A stretch of DNA of 64,000 nt from CALJXB01 sp965225935 (lineage in GTDB: Bacteria > Pseudomonadota > Alphaproteobacteria > Kiloniellales > JAKSDN01). The notes under the pieces were generated by a model. It had not been told where the DNA came from. It did no database searches and saw nothing but the letters and a program-made list of their open reading frames with translations. The first letter of the stretch is position 1; every line of letters begins with the position of its first letter. The stretch spans positions 124,001 to 188,000 of the forward strand of contig CBDDCC010000015.1 in the NCBI GenBank assembly GCA_965225935.1, written 5' to 3'. Made by a program: the position numbers and the translations under genes. Below are positions 45,769-56,690 of this stretch, piece by piece.

Positions 45769-46050
45769 TAGAGCGGGATGGGATGAGATTGAATCAACGC
45801 TGTTGGCCTGGGTTGGCTCCGTCCGCTAGGCGCGGGTCGCAGCGCGATGCGGGGCATCGGGCGAGGCCCGCAACGACGCGGCGGGCCAACCCAGGCCAAC
45901 CCGCACGGGACGGGCGCTTTTGGCCGGACGCCGCGTCGCTCCTCCTCGAATATGCTTCGGCATGTCCTTCGTCCCCACAACTATCCTTGGCCTAACGTCC
46001 GGCCAAAATCGCTCCGTCAGCGTGGTTCAATCTCATCCCATCCCGCTCTA
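45769..46050 (+). mobile_element. MITE-like element A, copy 2 (between ntrX and trkA)
   Basis: 282 bp, bounded by TA, differing from copy 1 at about a dozen positions by eye. It shows the same terminal inverted repeats and the same two internal hairpins. Relative to the direction of the flanking genes it is reversed compared with copies 1 and 3. It leaves 13 bp to the trkA start and 10 bp to the ntrX stop, so it could act as a terminator or RNA-processing site between them. Confidence 0.88.
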
Positions 46051-46060
46051 GGCCGCGCGG

Positions 46061-47452
46061 TCAGTGGCGCTCGCCCGGCGAGATGCCGAGGATCCTCAGC
46101 TTGCGGTGCAGCGCCGAGCGCTCCATGCCGACGAAGCCGGCGGTGCGCGAGATGTTGCCTCCGAAGCGCGAGATCTGGGCCTCCAGGTACTGGCGCTCGA
46201 AGACCTCGCGCGCCTCGCGCAGCGGCAACGACATGACCTCCTGGGTCACCTCGCCGCGGGTCAGCACCGGTGCGATGTTGCCGATGTCGGGTGGCAGCAT
46301 GGCCGCGTAGACCGGTTCTTGGGACTCGCCGGGGGCCATGATGAGGATCCAATCCACCACGTTGCGAAGCTGGCGCACGTTGCCGGGCCAGTCGTAGGCC
46401 TGGAGGGCGGCGACGGCGTCGTCGGACAGCTGGCGCGGCGCCAGGCCCGCCATCCGCGCCCCATGTTTCATGAAATAGTCGATCAGTCTAGGGATGTCTT
46501 CGCGGCGCTCGCGCAGCGCCGGCACGCGGATCGGCACCACGTTGAGGCGGTAGAAGAGGTCCTCGCGAAACTCGCCCTCTGCGATCAGGCTCATGAGGTC
46601 GCGGCTGGTCGAGGCCAGCACCCGCACGTCGACCTCCACCTGACGGTCGCCGCCGACCCGGCAGAAGGTCTGCTCCTGCAGCACCCGCACGATCTTGCCT
46701 TGCGTCTCGGGCGGCATGTCGGCCACCTCGTCGAGCAGCAGGGTGCCGCCGTGGGCGCGCTCGAAGATGCCGATCTTGGCCGCCGGGTCGGCCTCGTCGC
46801 CGCCGCCCTCGCTGCCGAACAGCTCTCCTTCCATGCGGTCCGGGTGCATGGTGGCGCAGTTGAGCACGAAGAACTGGGCGGCCGCCCGCCGCGACTGCTC
46901 GTGCAGCACGCGGGCGACGATCTCCTTGCCGACGCCGGCCGGCCCGGTGATCAGCACCCGGCTGCCGGTCGGCGCCACCTTGGCGACCGCCTGCTGGAGC
47001 TGCACCAGGGCGGCGGACTCGCCCACCAGCTCGCGCATGGGTCCGGCCCGCAGGCGCAGCTCCTCGTTCTCCTGCTTGAGGCGCGCGGCCTCGATCGCCC
47101 GCTCCATCACCAGCAGCAGGCGGTCGGCCTTGAAGGGCTTCTCGATGAAGTCGTAGGCGCCCAGCTTGATGGCCCGGACCGCCATCTCGATGGTGCCGTG
47201 GCCGCTGATCATGACGACGGGAAGGTTGGGATGCTCGCGGCAGAGGATGGCGAGCACGTCGAGCCCGTCGAGCTCGCTGTCCTGCAGCCAGATGTCGAGG
47301 ATCACCAGGCTGGGCAGACGGTCGCGCACGGCCTCGAGCGCCGCCGCGCCGCTCGCCGCGTCCCGGGTGTTGTAGCCTTCGTCCGACAGGACGCCGGTGA
47401 TCAGCATCCGGATGTCGGCCTCGTCGTCGACGATCAAGATCTCACGCGCCAT
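46061..47452 (-). CDS. ntrX: Nitrogen-responsive response regulator NtrX
   Basis: 463-aa regulator. The receiver domain (LIVDDEADIRML, phospho-Asp in VILDIWLQDSE, Lys in FIEKPFKADR) is followed by an AAA+ domain (Walker A GPAGVGKE, Walker B LLLDEVADMPPE) and a Fis-type HTH (ISRTAGFVGMERSALHRKL). Where sigma-54 activators carry GAFTGA, the sequence reads ELFGSEGGGDEADP, so loop L1 is absent; this is usual for NtrX and means it probably does not drive sigma-54 directly. It overlaps ntrY by 11 nt. Confidence 0.95.
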   Translation of the reverse strand: MAREILIVDDEADIRMLITGVLSDEGYNTRDAASGAAALEAVRDRLPSLVILDIWLQDSELDGLDVLAILCREHPNLPVVMISGHGTIEMAVRAIKLGAYDFIEKPFKADRLLLVMERAIEAARLKQENEELRLRAGPMRELVGESAALVQLQQAVAKVAPTGSRVLITGPAGVGKEIVARVLHEQSRRAAAQFFVLNCATMHPDRMEGELFGSEGGGDEADPAAKIGIFERAHGGTLLLDEVADMPPETQGKIVRVLQEQTFCRVGGDRQVEVDVRVLASTSRDLMSLIAEGEFREDLFYRLNVVPIRVPALRERREDIPRLIDYFMKHGARMAGLAPRQLSDDAVAALQAYDWPGNVRQLRNVVDWILIMAPGESQEPVYAAMLPPDIGNIAPVLTRGEVTQEVMSLPLREAREVFERQYLEAQISRFGGNISRTAGFVGMERSALHRKLRILGISPGERH

Positions 47453-49748
47453 GGCTGCTTGCCTCGAGTTCTGGAGAGGTCGTGTCCTGGGCTTCGCTTG
47501 CGGCGGTCTCCTCGCCCGCGGGGAACTGCAACGTGGCCCGGGCCCCGCCGCCGGCGCGGTCTTCCAGGCGGATCGTGCCGCCGTGGTCTTCCATGATCTT
47601 GCGCACGATGGCGAGGCCGAGCCCGGTGCCGCCAGAGCGGGTGGTGACGTAGGGCTCGGTCAGCCGGCTGCGCTCCTTCCTGGGCAGCCCGCGGCCGTTG
47701 TCCTCGACCACGATGGCGCGCCGGTCCGGCCGGTCGATCAGGGCGACGGAGATCTCTCCCCGGGGCAGCGGAGCCTCCCCGTTCGGCTCCCGCTCGCCGA
47801 TGGAATCGGCCGCGTTCTGCAGCAGGTTCAGCAGCGCCCGGGCGACCTGACGGCTGTCGCAGGCGTGAACCGCCCGGCTCTCCGGCAGCTCGCAGGTGAG
47901 CGCGATCTCGGGCGTGGCGTTCTGCTGCAGGAACACGGTCTGCTGGACGATCTCCTTCAGGTCGTGGTCCTTGAGCGAAGGCTCGGGCATGCGCGCGAAG
48001 GAGGAGAACTCGTCCACCATGCGGCCGATCTCGGCGACCTGGCGGATGATGGTGTCGGTGCAGGTCTGGAAGGTCTCGCTGTCGTCCTCGATCTGCCGCA
48101 GGTAGCGCCGCTTCAGACGCTCGGCCGAAAGCTGGATGGGCGTCAGCGGGTTCTTGATCTCGTGGGCGATGCGCCGCGCCACGTCGGCCCAGGCGGCCTT
48201 GCGCTGGGCCGCCAGCAGTTCGGTGATCTCGTCCAGGGTGACGACGAAGCCGATGACGCTGCCCTCGGCGGCCTCGGCGACGATGCGCACGAAGAGGCTG
48301 CGCGCCGTGCCGTCGGCCTCGGTCGCCGTGATCTGCGCCTCGTTGATGTGGTGCCGCCGGCGCTGGGCCCGATCGAGCAGCGGCGCCACCTCGGGCAGCA
48401 CCTCGATGAGGCGCTTGCCGATCAACTGGCCGGTCTCCTGCTTCAAGAGCTGGCAGGCCGAGCGGTTGGGCAGCGTGATGCGGCCCTCCCGGTCGAGGCC
48501 GATGACCCCCGCCGTGACCCCGGAGAGGACCGCCTCCATGAAGCGGCGCCGCTGGTCCATGAGCTGGTTGGCGTCGAGCAACTCGTGCTGCTGGGTCTGC
48601 AGCTTCTCGGTCATGCTGTTGAAGGCGTTCATCAGGGAGGCGATCTCGTCGCGCCCCAGGCCCGTGTCGACCCGGGCCGAGAGGTCGCCGGCGCCCACCT
48701 GCTCGGCCGTGAAGATCAGCCGGCCGATGGGACGGCTCAGATTGTTGGCGACGGTCAGGCCGACCCAGATGGCGGCCAGCAGCAGCAGCAGGGCCACGAC
48801 CACGAAGATCATGGCGAAGCGGATCTGCAGGTCCGAGCGGCGCCCCTCCATCTCCTCGTAGAGCCGGGCCGCCCCCTGGCTGCGGTCCATGTGGCCCAGC
48901 ACCCGCGGATCGACCGGCCGGCCGACGTAGAGGAAGATATCGTTGAGGCTGTCGAGCTGCACGAGGGCGTGCACCCGGTCTTCGGTGCCGGCGGTCAGGA
49001 GGACCACCTTGCCTTCCCGCGCCCGGTCGATGGCCCATTGCGGGATTTGCGGCTGGAACGAGAGCAGGCGTCCCAGGCCGGCGCTGGCCAGCAGTCGGCC
49101 CGAGCCGTCGAAGACCACGCTCTCGGTCAGCGAGCGCAGCACCGTCTGGGTCTCCACCATCTGCCTGAAGCGCGGCGGGTTGAAGCGTATGGCCGGTCCC
49201 TGGCGGTTCAGGTCCTGGGCCATGGCCAGGATGTCGGCCTTGATGATCTGCTGGTGCTCTTCCAGGTAGGCCTCGGCGACGGCCACGGATTCCCGCACCG
49301 CCGTGCTGACCCGTTCGCTGAACCAGCCCTGCAGACCGAAGTCGAACATGACGAGCGAGAAGACGGCGATGATGATGGTCGGGGTGACGGCCAGCAGGCT
49401 GAACAGCCCGACCAGCCGGGCGTGGAGGCGCGCGCCGGCGGCGCCGCGCTTGCTGGCGACCCAGAGATAGACCAGCCGCCGGCCGATCAGCGCCCCCAGC
49501 GCCAGCAGCAGCACCAGGTCCAGGTTGAGCAGCAGCAGGATGTCCCAGGTGTCGACCGCCACCGGCAGATTGCCGGTCATGGCCCCGAAGGTCGCGATGC
49601 CGGCGCCGACCGCCGCCACGGTCAGCCCGATGGCGAGATTGCGCTCCAGGCGCACCCGGCGGGACCAATAGAGAAAACGCAGGATGGCGCGGCGCGGCAG
49701 ACCGGTCGCGGGGGGCGCTGCGGCGGGCGGCGAGGCCTGGTCCATCAC
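47442..49748 (-). CDS. ntrY: Nitrogen regulation sensor kinase NtrY
   Basis: 768-aa membrane kinase paired with NtrX. Several hydrophobic segments in the first ~110 residues and one near residue 310 (MIFVVVALLLLLAAIWVGL) bound a periplasmic sensor; HAMP, PAS (SVIGFVVTLDEITELL), HisKA with H in RIAHEIKNPLTPIQL and HATPase_c (GTGLGLAIV) follow. It senses nitrogen, and in some species redox, signals. It starts 45 bp after ntrC. Confidence 0.95.
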   Translation of the reverse strand: MMDQASPPAAAPPATGLPRRAILRFLYWSRRVRLERNLAIGLTVAAVGAGIATFGAMTGNLPVAVDTWDILLLLNLDLVLLLALGALIGRRLVYLWVASKRGAAGARLHARLVGLFSLLAVTPTIIIAVFSLVMFDFGLQGWFSERVSTAVRESVAVAEAYLEEHQQIIKADILAMAQDLNRQGPAIRFNPPRFRQMVETQTVLRSLTESVVFDGSGRLLASAGLGRLLSFQPQIPQWAIDRAREGKVVLLTAGTEDRVHALVQLDSLNDIFLYVGRPVDPRVLGHMDRSQGAARLYEEMEGRRSDLQIRFAMIFVVVALLLLLAAIWVGLTVANNLSRPIGRLIFTAEQVGAGDLSARVDTGLGRDEIASLMNAFNSMTEKLQTQQHELLDANQLMDQRRRFMEAVLSGVTAGVIGLDREGRITLPNRSACQLLKQETGQLIGKRLIEVLPEVAPLLDRAQRRRHHINEAQITATEADGTARSLFVRIVAEAAEGSVIGFVVTLDEITELLAAQRKAAWADVARRIAHEIKNPLTPIQLSAERLKRRYLRQIEDDSETFQTCTDTIIRQVAEIGRMVDEFSSFARMPEPSLKDHDLKEIVQQTVFLQQNATPEIALTCELPESRAVHACDSRQVARALLNLLQNAADSIGEREPNGEAPLPRGEISVALIDRPDRRAIVVEDNGRGLPRKERSRLTEPYVTTRSGGTGLGLAIVRKIMEDHGGTIRLEDRAGGGARATLQFPAGEETAASEAQDTTSPELEASSHGA

Positions 49749-49793
49749 CTGACTGTGACCCGATAAGCTCGGCTGTTGTAAATTTGCAACAAG

Positions 49794-51268
<1,475 letters not shown>

Positions 51269-51272
<4 letters not shown>

Positions 51273-52429
51273 CCCTCGGCTTCCTCGGACTGGGCCGCCG
51301 GCAGCAGCAGGCGGAAGGCCGTGCGCCCCGGCTGGCCGTCGTACTCGACCACGCCGCCGTGGTCGCCCACCACCTTGGCCACCAGGGCGAGGCCGAGGCC
51401 CCTGCCCCCGGCCGCGCCACCGGAAGTGCTGCCGGACGTGCCGCCCGACTTGCTGGAGACGAAGGGATCGAAGAGGTGCGGGCGCAGGTCCTCGCGCACG
51501 CCGGGGCCGTTGTCGCGCACGCTGATCTCCAGCGGCAGCTCGACCCGGCTGCCGCCGCCGGGCACGGCAAGACGCGGGCCTTGACGGTAGCGGGTGATCA
51601 GCTCGATGCGGCCGTGGTTGGGCGGCACCGCCTCGGCGGCGTTCTTCACCAGGTTGAGGAGCGCCTGCACCAGCAGGTCGCGGTGGCCGTCGACCGGCGG
51701 CAGCGAGGGGTCGTAGTCCTTGATGATGGTGACATCCCCGGCGAAACCGGCCCGGGCGATCTCGGCCACCCGGTCCAGCACCTCGTGGATGTTCACCGGA
51801 TTGCGGGCGATGGGGCCCTCGTCGGCGAAAAGGTTCATGCGGTCGACCAGGGCGACGATGCGGTCGGTCTCCTCGCAGATCAGCCGGGTCATGGCCCGGT
51901 CCTCCTCACCGGCGTTCTGCTCGAGGAGCTGCGCCGCCCCGCGGATGCCGGAGAGCGGGTTCTTGACCTCGTGGGCCAGCATGGCCGCCATGGCCCCAAC
52001 CGAGCGGGCGGCGTTGCGGTGCTCGAGCTGCCGGTCGAGCTTGCGCGCCATGGAGCGCTCGTGGAAGGAGACCACCACCGGGCCGCCGCCCACGCCGAGC
52101 GGCGCCGCCTCGACCGAGACGTGACGGGTGCCGGCGCGCAGGGTCTCGATTGTGACGGCGGACTCCGAGATGCTGTGATCGCCGCTGCGGGCCTGCTCGA
52201 TGAGTGTGAAGACCGCGCTGTGGGGCGGCAGCAGCAGCGTCAGAGGCCGGTCCAGGATGGCGTTGGCGCCCATGTCGAAGAACTGCTCGGCCGCCGGGTT
52301 GACGAAACCGATCTCGCCCGCCGCGCCGACCACCAGGACCGGTGCCGGCAGGGCGCTCAGGACCGAGCGGGCGTCGACCGCGCCGACAGGGCCGCCGGCT
52401 GAATCGTCTTTCAGAGCCTGAGTCAACAT
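51269..52429 (-). CDS. ntrB: Nitrogen regulation sensor kinase NtrB
   Basis: 386-aa cytoplasmic kinase/phosphatase acting on NtrC, under control of PII. A PAS domain (residues ~22-130, LPAPVLVVGAAGEIGFVNPAA) precedes HisKA with the site in MLAHEVKNPLSGIRGAAQL and HATPase_c. The ATP-lid/G2 region has an unusual Gly/Ser/Thr-rich insertion (SGGTSGSTSGGAAGGRGLGL). The ATG at 52429 overlaps the end of dusB; GGAGGT is directly adjacent to it, unusually close, so a slightly later start cannot be ruled out. Confidence 0.93.
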
Positions 52430-53436
52430 ACCTCCATAAGCTCTTGTTCCTGCTCGAAGAGGTCGTCGATCAAGTCCAGCACTTTTTCGGGGCAGTCCTC
52501 CCGCAGCGCTGCCGACCGGAAAGCCGCCAGCCGCGGCCCGACCGGACCTTCCAGGCGCTCGCCATACCAACCCAGGTGCTTGCGGGCCATGCGTACGCCC
52601 CGCTCGCGACCGTAGTGTGACAGCATGGCTTGGTAGTGCTCGCGCAGCAGCTCGCGCTGGCGCCCGAGTCCGGGCGCGGCGGACGGCTGGCCGCTGCGCA
52701 GCATCTCGATCACCTGGGCAATGAACCAGGGGCGACCGCAGGCGCCGCGGCCGATCATGACCCCGTCGGCGCCAGATTGGGCCAGGGCGGCCGCCACGCC
52801 GGCGAAGCTGTCGATGTCGCCGTTGACCAGCACCGGCAGGCGGACGGCCTCCTTCACCCGGCGCACGAAGGCCCAATCGGCCCGGCCGTTATAGAGCTGG
52901 CAGCGGGTGCGGCCGTGCACCGTGATCATCCGCACGCCACAGTCCTCGGCAATCCTCGCCAGCTCCGGCGCGTTGCGGTTCGCGTCGTCCCAGCCGGAGC
53001 GCATCTTCAGGGTGACCGGCAGCTCGACCGCCCGCACCGTCGCCGCGAGGATTCGCCCGGCGAGGTCCAGGTCCCGCATGAGGGCCGAGCCCGCCAGCTT
53101 GTTCACCACCTTCTTCACCGGGCAGCCGAAGTTGACGTCGATCAGCGCCGCGCCTCTGTCGGCCGTGAGCCGGGCTGCCTCGGCCATGACTTCCGGATCG
53201 CAGCCGGCGAGCTGCACGGCCAGGGGAAACTCCTCCGCCCCCTCGCCCGCCCGGCTCCGGTTGCGGAGCGCGCGCCGGGTGCGCCGCAGGGTCTCCTGGC
53301 TGGCGATCATCTCGGAGACCACCAGCCCGCCGCCCAGGCGCTTCACCAGACGCCGGAACGGCAGGTCGGTGACCCCCGACATGGGCGCCAGCACGACCGG
53401 GTCGGCCAGATGGAGAGGCCCGATATCAATGCCCAT
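52423..53436 (-). CDS. dusB: tRNA-dihydrouridine synthase DusB (NifR3)
   Basis: 337-aa FMN enzyme that reduces uridine to dihydrouridine in tRNA. The TIM barrel shows APMSGVTDLPFRRL at the N-terminus, the catalytic C105 in VNFGCPVKKV, and TVHGRTR and GVMIGRGACGRPW for FMN/phosphate binding. It is the first gene of the classical nifR3-ntrBC operon and overlaps ntrB by 7 nt. Confidence 0.96.
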   Translation of the reverse strand: MGIDIGPLHLADPVVLAPMSGVTDLPFRRLVKRLGGGLVVSEMIASQETLRRTRRALRNRSRAGEGAEEFPLAVQLAGCDPEVMAEAARLTADRGAALIDVNFGCPVKKVVNKLAGSALMRDLDLAGRILAATVRAVELPVTLKMRSGWDDANRNAPELARIAEDCGVRMITVHGRTRCQLYNGRADWAFVRRVKEAVRLPVLVNGDIDSFAGVAAALAQSGADGVMIGRGACGRPWFIAQVIEMLRSGQPSAAPGLGRQRELLREHYQAMLSHYGRERGVRMARKHLGWYGERLEGPVGPRLAAFRSAALREDCPEKVLDLIDDLFEQEQELMEVC

Positions 53437-53527
53437 AATTTAGGCGAACCAGAATCTTGCCCAAGATTTGAGCATTATTGCCCTGCCGTCAGGGGATGCA
53501 AGGACCCCGGGCCTTCGCTGGCGAGGC

Positions 53528-54331
53528 TCAACCGATCAGTACGTCGGTGATGAACTTCACGCCGGGATAGGCGAGGGTTAGCAGCAGGTAGGCCGCCAGC
53601 ACCAGGCGCGCGGCACGCTGGCCGCGCAGGCCGCTGCGGGCCCGCAGCAGCAGCAGCGCGCCGATGGTGGCGAAGGCCAGCAGGGTCAGGACCGTCTTGT
53701 GGTCGAAGGCGAGCAGCCGCCCGCTCTCAAGGTACTGCAGCGCCATGCCAGTGACGATACCGCCGCCCAGCACCACCTCTGCCGCGGCCAGCAGGCGGAT
53801 CTCGAGGCGTTCGGCCGCGACGATCGACGGCAGGCTGCGGGCGAGCGGGCCGCTCTCCTTCCGCTTCAGGGCACGTTCCTGAAGGATGACGGCGCAGCTC
53901 GCCACCGCCGCCAGGGTGCAAAGGGCGTAGGTGACGACCGACACGGCGATGTGGACCGCAAGCCAGGCGCCGGGCGCGGCGTCCACCCTGACCTGGCCCG
54001 GCGCGCCGTCCCAGATCACCGCCAGCCCGGCGAGCACGCAGAGGTAGGGCAGCAGCAGGGGCGCGAGGCGCCAGGCCTCTCGCGTGATCGCGGCCAGCAG
54101 GGCAAAGAGGGTGGCGCTCGCTGCCGTCGAGACCCAGAGGGCGCCCGCGAAGCCGGTCTGCCAGGCCCCGGAGAAGCGCTCGAAGCTGGCCGCCATGGGC
54201 CCCGCCACGGCGACCGCCATGAGGCACCAGAACAGCAGGTCGCGCCGCGCCTCGGCGCGCCGGTAGGGCAGCAGCGAGGCCGGCAGCAACGACAAGAGCG
54301 CCGTCAGTCCGAGCACCAGATTGGTCGCCAT
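53528..54331 (-). CDS. CcsA/CcmC-type cytochrome c assembly family membrane protein
   Basis: 267-aa membrane protein with about eight hydrophobic segments, similar to the cytochrome c assembly (CcsA/HemX) family. Possible haem-contact histidines lie in AVHIAVSVVTYALCTLAAVASC and FDHKTVLTLLAF. The start at 54331 places the first helix directly after MATN; the longer frame upstream encodes Pro/Arg-rich sequence without homology. It is divergent from ispDF. The function in haem or cytochrome maturation is inferred from the family only. Confidence 0.78.
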   Translation of the reverse strand: MATNLVLGLTALLSLLPASLLPYRRAEARRDLLFWCLMAVAVAGPMAASFERFSGAWQTGFAGALWVSTAASATLFALLAAITREAWRLAPLLLPYLCVLAGLAVIWDGAPGQVRVDAAPGAWLAVHIAVSVVTYALCTLAAVASCAVILQERALKRKESGPLARSLPSIVAAERLEIRLLAAAEVVLGGGIVTGMALQYLESGRLLAFDHKTVLTLLAFATIGALLLLRARSGLRGQRAARLVLAAYLLLTLAYPGVKFITDVLIG

Positions 54332-54480
54332 GGCGTCTTTATAATCGCCTCTTGGCCCCGACGGTAGAGGGCTCCAGCCCGGAAGTCTCGTCGCGGTCGC
54401 TACGGCACGGCGGCCAAGGTGCACCGGTACGCGCGATCTCTCCCTTACCCTGCTGGGGAATCCGAGATAGGCTCCGGCCC

Positions 54481-55677
54481 ATGGGCGAGGCGGTCGAGAC
54501 AGGGACGGGGCGCGGCGGCACGGCCGCTCTGGTGGTGGCCGCCGGCCGAGGCGTCCGTTTCGGTGGCGAGACCCCCAAGCAGTACGCGCCGCTCGGCGGC
54601 AAGCCGCTGCTGCGCCACAGCCTGGCGGCGCTCGCCGGCCACCCCGCCGTCAGCCAGGTGCGCGCGGTCATCGACCCGGCCGACCGGCCGCTTTACGAGG
54701 CCGCCGGCGAGGGCCTTCCCCTGCTCCCGCCGGTGGCGGGCGGGACGAGCCGCCAGGAGTCCGTGCGTCTGGGCCTGGAGAGCCTGGCGGACGCGAACCC
54801 CGACCGGGTGCTGATCCACGACGGCGCCCGCCCCTTCGTCGCCCCCGATATGGTGAACCGCATCCTGGCCGCCCTCGACGAGGCGCCGGGCGCCATCGCG
54901 GCGCTCCCCATGACCGACACGGTGAAGCGCGAGGCCGACGGCCGTATCGCCGGTACCGTCGAGCGGACCGGCCTGTGGCGCGCCCAGACGCCCCAGGGCT
55001 TCCGATTCCGGGAAATCCTGGCGGCCCACAAGGATGCCTCCAGCGCGCTCGGCCTGACCGACGACGCGGCGGTCGCCGAGCACGCCGGCCTGGCGGTGCG
55101 CCTGGTCGAGGGCAGCACCGCCAACCTCAAGGTCACCACGCCCGAGGACCTGGCCCGGGCCGAGCGCTGGCTGGCCGGCGGCGGCGAGGAGATCCGCACC
55201 GGCTTCGGCTTCGACGTGCACCGCTTCGAGGCCGGCGACGGGGTCACGCTCTGCGGTGTTGCGGTGCCCCACGACCGCGCCCTCGCCGGCCACTCGGACG
55301 CCGACGTGGGCCTGCACGCCCTGGTCGACGCCCTCCTGGGCGCGCTCGCCGCCGGTGACATCGGCCAGCACTTCCCGCCCTCGGACCCGCAATGGAAGGG
55401 CGCCGATTCCGCCCGTTTCGCTGGCTACGTCCGGGAGCTGCTGGCCGAGCGGGGCGGACGCATCGTCAACCTGGACGTCACGCTAATCTGCGAGCGGCCC
55501 AAGGTCGGGCCCCACCGGGCGGCCATGGTGGCGCGGCTCGCCGAGCTGTTCGGGGTGGCGCCCGGGCGGGTCAGCGTCAAGGCGACCACCACCGAGCGCC
55601 TGGGCTTCACCGGCCGCGGCGAGGGCATCGCCGCCCAGGCGACGGTGACCCTCGCCCTGCCCCGCGGCGCGGACTGA
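54481..55677 (+). CDS. ispDF: Bifunctional IspD/IspF (MEP isoprenoid pathway)
   Basis: 398-aa fusion of two enzymes. Residues ~14-230 are IspD, which makes CDP-methylerythritol (nucleotide-binding AAGRGVRFGGETPKQY; DGARPFV). Residues ~238-398 are IspF, which forms the cyclic diphosphate (GFGFDVHRFEAGD, HSDADVGLHALVDALLGA, GDIGQHFPPSD). The fusion is common in alphaproteobacteria. The ATG at 54481 is preferred because the Rossmann strand begins soon after; the frame is open for 43 codons upstream. pgpA follows after 7 bp. Confidence 0.96.
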   Translation: MGEAVETGTGRGGTAALVVAAGRGVRFGGETPKQYAPLGGKPLLRHSLAALAGHPAVSQVRAVIDPADRPLYEAAGEGLPLLPPVAGGTSRQESVRLGLESLADANPDRVLIHDGARPFVAPDMVNRILAALDEAPGAIAALPMTDTVKREADGRIAGTVERTGLWRAQTPQGFRFREILAAHKDASSALGLTDDAAVAEHAGLAVRLVEGSTANLKVTTPEDLARAERWLAGGGEEIRTGFGFDVHRFEAGDGVTLCGVAVPHDRALAGHSDADVGLHALVDALLGALAAGDIGQHFPPSDPQWKGADSARFAGYVRELLAERGGRIVNLDVTLICERPKVGPHRAAMVARLAELFGVAPGRVSVKATTTERLGFTGRGEGIAAQATVTLALPRGAD

Positions 55678-55684
55678 CCGGGCG

Positions 55685-56167
55685 ATGGACTTCCAGCGCC
55701 CGGCCCTGCCCTTTTTCCATCCCGCCAGCCTGATCGCCACCTGGTTCGGCTGCGGCCTGATCCGCCCGGCGCCAGGCACCTGGGGGTCGCTCGCGGCGTT
55801 GCCATTCGCGGCGGGTCTCGTCTGGCTCGGCGGGCCCTGGCTGCTTGCGGCGGCCGCGGGCCTGCTGTTCCTCGCCGGCATCTGGGCGGGCGGGCGCTAC
55901 GCCGACGCCTTGGAGCTGGGCGATCCCGGCCCGGTGGTGGTGGACGAGGTGGCGGGCCAGTGGCTGGCCCTTGTTCCGCTGCCGCTCGAGTTGGGCTGGT
56001 ACGCCCTCGCCTTCGTGCTGTTCCGCCTGCTCGACATCGCCAAGCCCTGGCCGATCGGCTGGCTCGACCGCAGCCTAAAGGGCGGCCTCGGCATCATGGC
56101 CGACGACATGGCCGCGGGGCTTCTCGCGGGCCTGCTGGCCGGCGCCCTCTTCTTCTGGATCGGCTAG
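55685..56167 (+). CDS. pgpA: Phosphatidylglycerophosphatase A
   Basis: 160-aa inner-membrane phosphatase that removes the phosphate from phosphatidylglycerol phosphate. The family motifs TWFGCGLIRPAPGTWGSLAALP, DPGPVVVDEVAGQWLAL and FRLLDIAKPWPIGWLD are all present, separated by hydrophobic segments. It lies 7 bp after ispDF and 4 bp before the CinA-type gene, so it is in one transcript with them. Confidence 0.94.
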   Translation: MDFQRPALPFFHPASLIATWFGCGLIRPAPGTWGSLAALPFAAGLVWLGGPWLLAAAAGLLFLAGIWAGGRYADALELGDPGPVVVDEVAGQWLALVPLPLELGWYALAFVLFRLLDIAKPWPIGWLDRSLKGGLGIMADDMAAGLLAGLLAGALFFWIG

Positions 56168-56171
56168 GGCC

Positions 56172-56690
56172 ATGTTCCCGGAAAGCGTGGAGAAACGGGC
56201 CGCGGAGCTGCTGGAGGCCTGCCGCGCCGCCGGGCTCACCCTGGCGACGGCCGAGAGCTGCACCGGCGGCCTGATCGCCGCCTGCCTGACCGACTTCGCC
56301 GGCTCCTCCGACGTGGTGGAGCGGGGCTTCGTCACCTACTCCAACGAGGCCAAGAGCGAGCTGCTGGGCGTGCCGGCCGAGCTGATCGCCCGGGTCGGCG
56401 CGGTCAGCGCCGAGGTGGCCGAGGCCATGGCCGAGGGGGCGCTGGCCCACGCCCGCGCTGACCTCGCCGTCTCGGTGACGGGGATCGCAGGGCCGGGCGG
56501 CGCCACGCCAGGCAAGCCAGTGGGCCTCGTCTTCCTCGGCGGCTGCCGGCGCGGCGCGGCGCCCCGGCACCTGCGGCGCGTCTTCCCGGGCGACCGGACG
56601 GCCGTGCGTCTGGCGGCTGTCGAGACGGCGCTGGATCTAGCCTTGGAGCTGGCCGGAGAATCACCGCCCGAACGCATCGGCGCGCCATGA
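56172..56690 (+). CDS. CinA-family protein (nicotinamide-nucleotide amidohydrolase PncC-like)
   Basis: 172-aa stand-alone CinA C-terminal domain. It shows TAESCTGGLIAACLTDFAGSSD and the later VSVTGIAGPGGATPGKPVG, the core of NMN deamidases that convert NMN to nicotinate mononucleotide for NAD recycling. The N-terminal MoaB-like domain of full CinA is absent. It overlaps the next gene by 4 nt (ATGA). Confidence 0.9.
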   Translation: MFPESVEKRAAELLEACRAAGLTLATAESCTGGLIAACLTDFAGSSDVVERGFVTYSNEAKSELLGVPAELIARVGAVSAEVAEAMAEGALAHARADLAVSVTGIAGPGGATPGKPVGLVFLGGCRRGAAPRHLRRVFPGDRTAVRLAAVETALDLALELAGESPPERIGAP

